From NCBI GenBank assembly GCA_900769985.1, contig CAAGIS010000207.1, positions 1 to 5,300 on the forward strand: a stretch of 5,300 nucleotides of DNA, written 5' to 3'. This document shows, piece by piece, positions 1 through 4,975 of the stretch (position 1 is the first letter of the stretch; the number at the start of each line of letters is the position of its first letter). This stretch comes from Spirochaetia bacterium. GTDB lineage: Bacteria; Spirochaetota; Spirochaetia; Treponematales; Treponemataceae. The notes below the pieces were generated by a model. It did not search any database, was not told the DNA's origin, and saw nothing but the letters and a program-made list of their open reading frames with translations. Made by a program: the position numbers and the translations under genes.

Positions 1-1
1 T

Positions 2-79
2 GGCTTTACTTCACCAAACGAATATGAAGCAAAGTTTAAGAATAAAAAATCTGAAAAGTGTAATAAAAAGGCAGTTTAA
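2..79 (+). CDS. IS3-family transposase (OrfB), C-terminal tail, partial
   Basis: Frame 2 is open from the window edge to a TAA at 77-79 and gives 25 residues beginning GFTSPNEYEAKF and ending in a Lys-rich tail. The segment resembles the extreme C-terminus of IS3-family OrfB transposases (DDE integrase-core enzymes), where a Gly-x-x-(S/T)-Pro-x-Glu-(Y/F) motif lies just before the stop. The rest of the gene lies left of the window, so whether the element is complete cannot be judged. An insertion sequence beside a defence-type operon fits a mobile or defence island. The match rests on a short remembered motif, so the family call is moderate. The alternative is an unrelated protein ending by chance in this motif. 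Confidence 0.55.
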   Translation, partial: GFTSPNEYEAKFKNKKSEKCNKKAV

Positions 80-80
80 A

Positions 81-110
81 TCTCAATTTTGATTTGGCTA
101 TTTATTGACA
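81..110 (+). repeat. possible right terminal inverted repeat of the IS3-type element
   Basis: About 30 bp after the transposase stop the sequence reads GATTTGGCTATTTATTGACA and ends at 110. Its reverse complement begins TGTCAATAAATAGCC. IS3-family ends usually start with TG(T) and finish with (A)CA, and lie 20-80 bp beyond the transposase stop, so this is a reasonable boundary. The matching left end is outside the window, so the call cannot be confirmed here. Confidence 0.33.
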
Positions 111-174
111 GAAGAGCAGGTTGTGTAATCTGGTATTAATATCCATTCTTTTACCTCACAATAATGAATTTGAA

Positions 175-211
175 AAGTATAAAACTTGCAAGGAGAACAA
201 GTTTTATACTT
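175..211 (-). terminator. rho-independent terminator of the DUF2188 gene
   Basis: A perfect 14-bp inverted repeat, AAGTATAAAACTTG (175-188) and CAAGTTTTATACTT (198-211), encloses a 9-nt loop. On the minus strand the stem is followed by TTTTC. It lies 11 bp past the leftward stop codon at 223, which is the normal place for a terminator. On the plus strand no T-run follows. The stem could also stop rightward read-through from the IS3 element as a bidirectional block. Confidence 0.75.
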
Positions 212-222
212 AAAACAGTTAC

Positions 223-444
223 TTATCCTCTTGGAGGAAAAGGATCTTTTCCATGAGAATCACGACTTGCAATTTGACCATTCATATTATGAATGAAAAG
301 TTCTGAACCTTGATTTTGACTGATTGTTCGCGCTATAGAAATTGCTTCTGCTTTTGTTTCAGCATGAGCGCTTGCCCGTTGAGCATTGGCAGCCTTTACA
401 TCCCAGCCACCGTTAGGACTATGTACAACATGGTGTTGCTTCAC
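223..444 (-). CDS. DUF2188 domain protein
   Basis: This 73-residue protein matches the DUF2188 pattern along its whole length. Near the N-terminus is HHVVHSPNGGWDVK (4-17), in the middle an Ala-rich helix with TKAEAISIAR (30-39), then NQGSELFIH (44-52), and at the end a DSHGKDPFPPRG tail (62-73). Members are small, soluble and of unknown function. I chose the GTG at 444 because GGAGG lies 8 nt upstream and the HHVV motif then sits at the N-terminus, as is usual in the family. The in-frame GTG at 480 would add 12 residues that do not look like family sequence. The gene stands alone, leftward and divergent from the ATPase operon, with its own promoter (629-657) and terminator (175-211). There is no signal peptide or membrane segment. 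The family call is confident; no function can be given. Confidence 0.88.
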   Translation of the reverse strand: MKQHHVVHSPNGGWDVKAANAQRASAHAETKAEAISIARTISQNQGSELFIHNMNGQIASRDSHGKDPFPPRG

Positions 445-450
445 GAGGCT

Positions 451-456
451 ATCCTC
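451..456 (-). promoter_or_regulatory. Shine-Dalgarno that decides the DUF2188 start
   Basis: The minus strand reads GGGAGGATAGCCTC immediately before the GTG at 444. GGAGG with 8-nt spacing is a strong ribosome binding site and supports the shorter 73-residue form. The GTG at 480 has no comparably placed site. Confidence 0.6.
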
Positions 457-551
457 CCACCCCGAATGACTCCTTGACACAAATTCCTTAAACTTTTATT
501 GTAAGGTATTCACTATTTGTGACTCATCCAGAGTTTTGCAAAGAATTTTAG

Positions 552-590
552 AGGACTATTAACAGTTGCCGCTGTTTTTAGTCCTTTTTT
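552..590 (+). terminator. rightward rho-independent terminator without an obvious upstream gene
   Basis: AGGACTATTAACAG (552-565) pairs with CTGTTTTTAGTCCT (572-585) except for two T-T mismatches in the middle. The loop is TTGCCG and a run of Ts continues to 590. The stem plus T-tract is the classic plus-strand terminator layout. No rightward gene ends just before it, so it may insulate the ATPase operon from read-through or be left over from a lost gene. On the minus strand the same stem lies in the 5' leader of the DUF2188 transcript and lacks a following T-run. Confidence 0.6.
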
Positions 591-593
591 ATT

Positions 594-622
594 GGAACAA
601 CGTTCCTCAGTGCGATAGGCAC
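594..622. other. two adjacent small inverted repeats in the divergent intergenic region
   Basis: GGAAC-AAC-GTTCC (594-606) and GTGC-GATAG-GCAC (610-622) lie side by side immediately downstream of the leftward promoter's -10 box. In RNA they would be two short hairpins at the very 5' end of the leftward transcript. In DNA the first could be a small operator. Each arm is only 4-5 bp, so either could be chance. Confidence 0.3.
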
Positions 623-628
623 AATTAA

Positions 629-657
629 AATATAATAATACATATTTTTAATGTCAA
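629..657 (-). promoter_or_regulatory. near-consensus sigma-70 promoter, leftward, likely for the DUF2188 gene
   Basis: Read on the minus strand, TTGACA (657-652) is followed after exactly 17 bp by TATATT (634-629). The -35 box is a perfect consensus and the -10 box misses by one base. The expected start of transcription is near 622, which gives a leader of about 180 nt before the GTG at 444. It is the best promoter match in the window. Confidence 0.68.
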
Positions 658-698
658 GAACTTTTTTGTTTTTATGGAAAATTATTTCAGATACTAAC

Positions 699-723
699 GT
701 CCCAAAACTTGCCAAACTGTCCC
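699..723. repeat. direct GTCCC repeat across the ATPase promoter -35 box
   Basis: GTCCC occurs at 699-703 and 719-723, a start-to-start distance of 20 bp or about two helical turns. Between them CCAAAACT (702-709) and CCAAACT (712-718) also repeat. The pair brackets the TTGCCA -35 element, so a dimeric regulator could bind one face of the helix here. The units are short and the assignment is speculative. Confidence 0.25.
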
Positions 724-743
724 TTGTTATGTTATATTATAAT
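709..743 (+). promoter_or_regulatory. promoter of the ATPase-protease operon
   Basis: TTGCCA (709-714) is followed 18 bp later by TATATT (733-738). A second -10-like TATAAT lies at 738-743. Transcription should begin around 745-750, giving a leader of only about 8-13 nt before the ATG at 758, or almost none before the GTG at 746. No other plausible promoter is seen between this point and the protease gene, so the two genes are probably transcribed together from here. Confidence 0.5.
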
Positions 744-757
744 TAGTGGGGTACTTT

Positions 758-1795
758 ATGAAAAAGAAAAATGTAATTAACTTAATAAAATACTACGCAG
801 AAGGTAATGATGTTTCATTTAGAGATGAAGCCTACGAAATTGCAAACGATTTTAATGCATCAGGTGACAGGGAACTTGCAGAATATATTATGGCGCTTCT
901 TTCTAAAGCAAATACTTTTGTTCCACAAATAAATGAAGATGATAATTCCTTTTTACATAGAATTGAATATTCTAAAGAACCTCTACCCCTTCCAGAAATT
1001 ATTAAGAATGACATTTTAGGAATCGTAAATGCCATTGGACAAAATGTCGGAATAAATAAATATCTTTTTTACGGAGCACCAGGCACTGGAAAAACAGAAA
1101 CTGTCAAACAGGTTGCACGTATTCTTTCCAGAGAATTATATATTGTTGATTTTGATACTTTAATTGATAGCAAACTTGGACAAACAGCAAAAAATATTTC
1201 AAATCTTTTTTTACAGCTAAATTCTGTAGCACATCCAGAAAGAATGATTGTTCTTTTTGATGAAATTGATGCTATAGCATTGGATAGAACAAATTCAAAT
1301 GATTTACGAGAAATGGGACGAGCTACGTCTGCAGTTTTAAAAGGAATGGATAATCTGAATGAACAAATAGTAATGATTGCGACAACAAACCTTTATGATT
1401 CTTTTGATAAAGCATTGTTACGAAGATTTGATTCCTGCATAGATTTTAATCGTTATTCTCGAGAAGATTTACATTACATAGCCGAAATTGTTTTAGGCAA
1501 TTTCCTGAATAAATTTAAATATGCTGGACGTAATTTAAGACTCTTTAATAAAATTCTGGATGAATTTAATAATATTCCTTATCCAGGAGAACTTAAAAAT
1601 CTTATAAAATCATCCATTGCATTCAGTAAACCAGATAATGAATTTGATTATTTAAAACGATTGTATACAGCAGTTACAAATAATCCTAATCCAGATGTAA
1701 AAGAATTACAGGCAAAGGGATATACCGTAAGAGAAATAGAAATTCTTTCTGGTATTTCAAAAAGTCACGTCTCTAGATTGTTACAGGAGGCCTAA
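758..1795 (+). CDS. ietA: IetA-like AAA+ ATPase with C-terminal helix-turn-helix
   Basis: This cytosolic 345-residue AAA+ ATPase is predicted to hydrolyse ATP as an oligomer and to work with the protease encoded next to it. Residues 1-75 form a helical N-terminal region. The AAA core has Walker A GAPGTGKT (106-113, Lys112), Walker B IVLFDEID (Asp168, Glu169), sensor-1 ATTN (Asn211) and LLRRFD with candidate arginine fingers Arg222-Arg223. A lid follows to about 300. Residues about 313-345 (LQAKGYTVREIEILSG then ISKSHVSRLL) look like a helix-turn-helix of the resolvase or sigma-region-4 type. I chose the ATG at 758 because GTGGGG lies just ahead of it; a GTG at 746 would add four residues and be leaderless. 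The stop is 2 bp before the protease start. Gene order and partner match IetA of IetAS. The AAA call is very firm; the symbol rests on context and memory. Confidence 0.85.
   Translation: MKKKNVINLIKYYAEGNDVSFRDEAYEIANDFNASGDRELAEYIMALLSKANTFVPQINEDDNSFLHRIEYSKEPLPLPEIIKNDILGIVNAIGQNVGINKYLFYGAPGTGKTETVKQVARILSRELYIVDFDTLIDSKLGQTAKNISNLFLQLNSVAHPERMIVLFDEIDAIALDRTNSNDLREMGRATSAVLKGMDNLNEQIVMIATTNLYDSFDKALLRRFDSCIDFNRYSREDLHYIAEIVLGNFLNKFKYAGRNLRLFNKILDEFNNIPYPGELKNLIKSSIAFSKPDNEFDYLKRLYTAVTNNPNPDVKELQAKGYTVREIEILSGISKSHVSRLLQEA
1785..1790 (+). promoter_or_regulatory. Shine-Dalgarno for the protease inside the ATPase gene
   Basis: AGGAGG lies in the last codons of the ATPase gene, 7 nt before the ATG at 1798. 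Together with the 2-bp gap between stop and start, this strong site points to translational coupling and a fixed ATPase-to-protease ratio. Confidence 0.8.
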
Positions 1796-1797
1796 TT

Positions 1798-4020
1798 ATG
1801 AATGATATATTAAAACTCACTGGACATTTTGAACAAAGAAAAAATCCTAACAAACCAGGTCCAAGAAATCTTCCTGCTAATCAAAAAATCAAAGTTTCTC
1901 ATATTATAGATTTAAGAAATCAACTTATAGAAATAGATTCTTATTGGAAAGATAAAACTTTATTTCAAAAGGCTCTTGTTTCTGTGCACTACACGGAAGT
2001 TGTTGCAAAAAGTAATCGAATCAAAGATTTATTATCACAACATTCTCAAAACAGTAACGAAACAATTGTTGGAGCCAAATTTTCTAATGATGCTGAAAAT
2101 GATCCAAAGCATATCATTACGCATTGTATAAACAAAGAAACTATAAAAGAAGCAATTTCACAACTAGATGAATGTATTTCTATTATTCAAAATGTTTTCT
2201 CTGGGGAAGTTGATTTTGCAACAATAGAAAAAATCAACAGTAATTTAATTCACATACCTCACCTTTCTAAAACAAAATTTGTATCTTTGTTAGTAGATTG
2301 TTTTCATGTTGATTATTTTGATGTAGATCTTGAAAAAGAATCTATTAGCATTAATTCTATCATAACTTTATATAAAACAGATGTTAATTCCATTGAAATT
2401 CTTAGACAAATAGGAATTTCTGAAACTAGGTATCAGAAAATTGATAATGAAACATTCATAATGACTCCTGCTATATTTGAAATTTTAAAACGTGAAGCTC
2501 CATATTTAATTGCAATGAAAGTTGAAGATCTTACAAAAATTCCAGCTGTTGATACAGATGATGAAATTAATGAAGATCCTAATTATTCAATTCCTGATCC
2601 TACAAATGAACCTGTTATTGGTGTAATTGATACTCATTTCGATAATCATGTTTATTTTTCAAAATGGGTTAAATATACAAACATGCAATCGCCAGATATT
2701 GAACTTGAAGCAGAAGATTATGATCATGGAACTATGGTTTCTTCAATTATTGTTGATGGACCAACACTAAATCCTCGTCTGCAAGACAACTGCGGAAGAT
2801 TTAGAGTCAGACATTTCGGAGTAGCAAAAAAGGGCGTAAATAGTTCTTCATTTGTTATGGATACCATAGAAAAAATTGTTCTAAACAATAAAGACATAAA
2901 AGTTTGGAATCTTTCCTTAGGCTCAGAACTTGAAATCGACAGAAACTTTATTTCCCCCGAAGCAGCAAAACTTGATTATTTACAATTCAAAAATGATATT
3001 GTATTTATAGTTTCTGGAACAAATAAGCCTGAAAATAAAGTATATCCTAAAAAAATTGGAGCACCTGCAGATTCTATTAATTCTATTGTTGTTAATTCAG
3101 TAGACTTCAATGATACTCCTGCAGAGTATTCTCGAACAGGTCCTGTTCTATCCTTCTTCAATAAACCTGATTTATGTTATTATGGAGGAACTTATGAAGA
3201 CAGACTGACAGTTTATGCTCCTTATGGGAAAAAGAAAACATACGGTACTTCTTTTGCTGCTCCATGGATAACTCGAAAAATGGCATATCTAATATATAAG
3301 ATGAATTTTACAAAAGAAGCTGCAAAAGCATTACTTATAGATTCTTCTGCAGGATGGAAAAAATTCAAATCTCCTACAACAATTGCAGGGTATGGAGTTG
3401 TCCCGAAACAGATTGATAGTATTGTTCAAAGTCAAAATGATGAAATTAAATTCGTTATTTCAGACAGTTCAATCCTATATGATACTTATAATTATAATAT
3501 TCCAGTACCGGTATACCAAGATGCGCAACCATTTATTGCAAAAGCAACTTTGTGTTATTTTCCTAATTGTTCAAGAAATCAAGGCGTAGATTATACTGAT
3601 ACTGAATTGGATCTTCATTTTGGCAGAATTAAAGATGATTCTATTAAACCAATAGATAACAATATTCAAAATGATGAGGGTAAATTTTTCTTGAAAGAAG
3701 AAAAAGCTCGTCAGCTTTATCGGAAATGGGATAATATAAAACTAATTGGCGAAGAATTAAAAGATAATCCTCGAGCACGAAAACTGTATGGAGATGGACG
3801 CTGGGGCATAAGCTTAAAAACAAAAGAGCGTTTATTAGGTAATTCAGGTCGAGGAATGGCTTTTGGTCTTGTTATTACACTTAAAGAAATAAATGGTCAG
3901 AATAGGCTGGAAGAATTTATCCGTCTCTGTTCATTACGTGGCTGGATTGTTAATAGAGTCAATATAGAAAATCAAATTGAGCTCTTCAATAAAGCAGAAC
4001 AGGATATTGAATTTGAATAA
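1798..4020 (+). CDS. ietS: IetS-like cytosolic subtilisin-family (S8) serine protease
   Basis: This 740-residue protein starts with LTGHFEQRKNPNKPGPRNLP, a signature of AAA-linked subtilases, and has no signal peptide, so it should act in the cytosol. The N-terminal 270 residues are not assignable to a domain. The S8 core spans about 273-545 and retains every catalytic position: Asp278 in GVIDTHFD, His310 in YDHGTMV, oxyanion Asn409 in VSGTN and nucleophile Ser485 in YGTSFAAPW. Asp278 sits in D-T-H rather than the usual D-T-G, and the oxyanion motif is SGTN rather than AAGN. The C-terminal 195 residues contain WGISLKTKERLL (669-680), probably a family-specific domain. It is coupled to the upstream ATPase and followed by a terminator. 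In the IetAS model the ATPase controls or senses and the protease is the effector; its substrate cannot be told from sequence. The protease call is firm and the system call fairly strong. Confidence 0.87.
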   Translation: MNDILKLTGHFEQRKNPNKPGPRNLPANQKIKVSHIIDLRNQLIEIDSYWKDKTLFQKALVSVHYTEVVAKSNRIKDLLSQHSQNSNETIVGAKFSNDAENDPKHIITHCINKETIKEAISQLDECISIIQNVFSGEVDFATIEKINSNLIHIPHLSKTKFVSLLVDCFHVDYFDVDLEKESISINSIITLYKTDVNSIEILRQIGISETRYQKIDNETFIMTPAIFEILKREAPYLIAMKVEDLTKIPAVDTDDEINEDPNYSIPDPTNEPVIGVIDTHFDNHVYFSKWVKYTNMQSPDIELEAEDYDHGTMVSSIIVDGPTLNPRLQDNCGRFRVRHFGVAKKGVNSSSFVMDTIEKIVLNNKDIKVWNLSLGSELEIDRNFISPEAAKLDYLQFKNDIVFIVSGTNKPENKVYPKKIGAPADSINSIVVNSVDFNDTPAEYSRTGPVLSFFNKPDLCYYGGTYEDRLTVYAPYGKKKTYGTSFAAPWITRKMAYLIYKMNFTKEAAKALLIDSSAGWKKFKSPTTIAGYGVVPKQIDSIVQSQNDEIKFVISDSSILYDTYNYNIPVPVYQDAQPFIAKATLCYFPNCSRNQGVDYTDTELDLHFGRIKDDSIKPIDNNIQNDEGKFFLKEEKARQLYRKWDNIKLIGEELKDNPRARKLYGDGRWGISLKTKERLLGNSGRGMAFGLVITLKEINGQNRLEEFIRLCSLRGWIVNRVNIENQIELFNKAEQDIEFE

Positions 4021-4075
4021 ATTACTATTTGCCGAATTCAATTATCTTTATTACGATTAAGAAGAATTGCGGTGG

Positions 4076-4130
4076 AAGTCTTCGGACGATACCTCTGGGC
4101 TCCTGATGCGTCGGAGTCTTATTTTTTTTA
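4076..4130 (+). terminator. terminator of the ATPase-protease operon
   Basis: AAGTCTTCGGACG (4076-4088) pairs imperfectly with CGTCGGAGTCTT (4109-4120), with one mismatch, one G-T pair and one bulged G. The loop is about 20 nt and is followed by eight Ts (4122-4129). It lies about 55 bp beyond the protease stop. The stem is GC-rich compared with its surroundings. The T-tract is also the end of the leftward transposase fragment, whose stop codon is formed inside it. Confidence 0.65.
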
Positions 4131-4298
4131 ACAGACAGCAGGCGTTGCAGACATCTCCTTCAGGGCAACAACCTGTTCAAGGCTCAGCCTTCTTTTTGGA
4201 CCTCGTTTTCCATTCCATTTTGAGAGAAAAAGAGAAAATATAAAATTGTCTTCCATGCGCTTGAAAAATAGTGTTACTAAAGGATAAAATTTGTTCAT
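4128..4298 (-). pseudogene. N-terminal fragment of a DDE transposase (IS982-like or IS4-like)
   Basis: A leftward 56-codon reading frame runs from ATG at 4298 to TAA at 4128-4130. It encodes MNKFYPLVTLFFKR at the start and KWNGKRGPKRRLSLEQVVAL at residues 28-47. The basic RGPKRRLSLEQV stretch resembles the region before the first catalytic Asp of IS982-type and related transposases, where the family would go on into a hydrophobic helix. Here it ends after about residue 49 and runs into unrelated sequence (SATPAVC and stop), so it is a truncated remnant without any catalytic residue. The break falls at one copy of a 12-bp GC-rich repeat (4137-4148). An AAAGGA lies upstream of the ATG but too far (13 nt) to be convincing. 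The family assignment is from memory and tentative; that it is a broken gene is more certain. Confidence 0.45.
4137..4148 (+). repeat. 12-bp GC-rich direct repeat, copy 1
   Basis: AGCAGGCGTTGC here is identical to 4416-4427. This copy sits where the transposase fragment loses similarity to its family. It may be the truncated edge of the same GC-rich element that is more complete at 4416-4573. A 12-bp match in a window of this size could be chance, but it is GC-rich in an AT-rich setting. Confidence 0.35.
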
Positions 4299-4415
4299 AC
4301 ATAAGCGTAATCCTTTCTTTTTTTGTTGTGCAAAACAAATTTTAAGGATTTACTCTTTTTTTGTAAATTTCTATTGAAACTCGAAATTCAGGCTACATAT
4401 TAATTTTTTTTATAT
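4299..4415. other. AT-rich spacer without a recognisable gene
   Basis: This stretch contains several T-runs (two CTTTTTTTGT blocks near 4317 and 4353) and no reading frame I can support on either strand. It probably includes the upstream flank of the decayed leftward transposase gene and, at its right end, the candidate promoter for the GC-rich leader. Confidence 0.4.
4374..4403 (+). promoter_or_regulatory. candidate promoter ahead of the GC-rich leader
   Basis: TTGAAA (4374-4379) is followed after 18 bp by TATTAA (4398-4403), or after 16 bp by CATATT (4396-4401). Transcription would begin around 4408-4412, just before the GC-rich structured segment. In such an AT-rich stretch a match of this quality is weak evidence. 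Confidence 0.28.
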
Positions 4416-4427
4416 AGCAGGCGTTGC
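4416..4427 (+). repeat. 12-bp GC-rich direct repeat, copy 2
   Basis: AGCAGGCGTTGC, same orientation as 4137-4148 and 279 bp away, marks the left edge of the GC-rich segment right after a TATATA stretch. Confidence 0.35.
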
Positions 4428-4565
4428 GGGCGGCGTTTGAGCCCGCAGAAGGGGTAGTGGACAAGCCAACAAAGCGGAGAGAATCGGCACTGCTTGCAGG
4501 GGCGATTCGTGGAGCGACTTGGATTGGGAGCGAGGGGAAGGCTTTCCCCTCCTTCTTACAAAATC

Positions 4566-4573
4566 GAGGAGGT
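4566..4573 (+). promoter_or_regulatory. strong Shine-Dalgarno fixing the RhuM-like start
   Basis: GAGGAGGT lies 6 nt before the ATG at 4580. It is an almost ideal site and argues against the longer in-frame reading that begins with TTG at 4424 inside the hairpin region. Confidence 0.7.
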
Positions 4574-4579
4574 ACAACA

Positions 4580-4869
4580 ATGCCAACAGATAATAAAAGT
4601 GAAATCGTGATTTTTAAGACTGCGGACGAAAAGATTTCTGTTGATGTTCTTTTTGAAGGCGAAACTGTCTGGCTTATGCAGGCTCAGCTGTGGAATATTA
4701 CAACCTCGATATGATTATTTCTCTTGGTTACAGAATAAAATCCAAGATTGCTACGCAGTTTCGTCAATGGGCAACAAAACGGCTGAATGAATACATACGC
4801 AAGGGCTTTACGATGGACGATGAGAGGCTTAAAGAAGCTGGCGGCGGGGACTATTGGAAAGCAGCTTGA
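4580..4869 (+). pseudogene. broken RhuM-family (virulence RhuM) gene
   Basis: The first 37 codons (4580-4690) give the RhuM N-terminus, with EIVIFKTADEKISVDVLFEG and then ETVWLMQAQL. That frame ends at a TGA at 4712-4714. Another frame takes over at 4693 with EYYNLDMIISLGYRIKS, TQFRQWATKRLNEYIRKGF and MDDERLKEAGGGDYW, matching the family again, and stops at TGA 4867-4869. Intact RhuM proteins have roughly 55-60 residues between these blocks, including the DNA-binding-like region, and about 200 more residues after GGGDY. The gene has therefore suffered an internal deletion with a frame change at 4690-4693 plus loss of its 3' part. A possible degraded tail (AKNEVKK then stop) can be read up to 4904. 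RhuM proteins are of uncertain function and often lie in islands with restriction or toxin genes. No working product is expected. Confidence 0.8.
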
Positions 4870-4916
4870 CCGTACAATAAGCTAAGAATGAGGTGAAGAA
4901 GTAGGCAAAAATAAGT

Positions 4917-4932
4917 TTTCGATATATCGAAA
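4917..4932. promoter_or_regulatory. perfect 16-bp palindrome, possible operator
   Basis: TTTCGATATATCGAAA is a perfect palindrome with no central spacer, about 80 bp upstream of the AAA_14 gene start. Such symmetry suits a dimeric DNA-binding protein. It is AT-rich, which raises the chance of coincidence. No regulator gene is visible next to it. Confidence 0.4.
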
Positions 4933-4953
4933 TATTTTAAGACAAAGAGCTTT

Positions 4954-4974
4954 TTGTACGTTTCAACCGTACAA
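4954..4974. other. inverted repeat TTGTACG / CGTACAA
   Basis: TTGTACG (4954-4960) and CGTACAA (4968-4974) form a perfect 7-bp stem with a 7-nt loop, directly upstream of the -35 box of the AAA_14 promoter. ACCGTACAA from its right arm (4966-4974) also occurs as a direct copy at 4869-4877. It could be an operator or a hairpin ending read-through from the RhuM region, but there is no T-run after it. Confidence 0.35.
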
Positions 4975-4975
4975 G

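Larger units (their letters stand above)
4416..4573 (+). other. GC-rich, hairpin-forming leader or repeat element ahead of the RhuM-like gene
   Basis: The segment is abruptly richer in G+C than everything around it. It contains three good stem-loops. The first is TGCGGGC/GCCCGCA (4425-4431 with 4441-4447). The second is GAATCG/CGATTC (4481-4486 with 4503-4508), enclosing CTGC-TT-GCAG (4490-4499). The third is GAGGGGAA-GGCT-TTCCCCTC (4532-4551). CCTCCTT (4548-4554) can also pair with GAGGAGG (4566-4572), the Shine-Dalgarno of the next gene, which would exclude the third stem. It could be a regulatory 5' leader, a dispersed repeat element, or both. It begins with the 12-bp repeat also seen at 4137. 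I do not recognise it as a known RNA family. Confidence 0.45.

Noticed and set aside
445..480. Longer DUF2188 protein starting at the GTG at 480
   Set aside because: The extra 12 residues do not look like the family, and the GTG at 444 has a well-spaced GGAGG.
578..622. Leftward 14-codon frame starting with GTG at the predicted transcription start of the leftward promoter
   Set aside because: Too short, no ribosome binding site, no recognisable sequence. A leaderless leader peptide is possible but not supportable.
832..1035. Leftward open frame opposite the ATPase gene
   Set aside because: It lies wholly antisense to a confident AAA+ coding region, has no family resemblance and no ribosome binding site.
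758..1795. ATPase being a Lon, FtsH or Clp component
   Set aside because: It has no protease domain, membrane segment or HEXXH motif, and its partner is a separate subtilase rather than ClpP or HslV.
2976..3161. Leftward open frame opposite the protease gene
   Set aside because: Antisense shadow of the catalytic subtilase core.
3383..3589. Rightward open frame in another phase within the protease gene
   Set aside because: Low-complexity translation inside a confident coding region, with no independent start signals.
4137..4573. Integron attC sites suggested by repeated GTTGC-containing GC-rich sequence with hairpins
   Set aside because: The core does not fit GTTRRRY (GTTGCAG and GTTGCGG break the purine run), and no paired RYYYAAC box at the proper distance was found.
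4424..4714. A 96-codon rightward frame starting with TTG inside the GC-rich segment
   Set aside because: Its first 52 codons are translation of the hairpin region. The true start of the RhuM-like part is the ATG at 4580 with GAGGAGGT 6 nt upstream, and the frame ends at the deletion junction.
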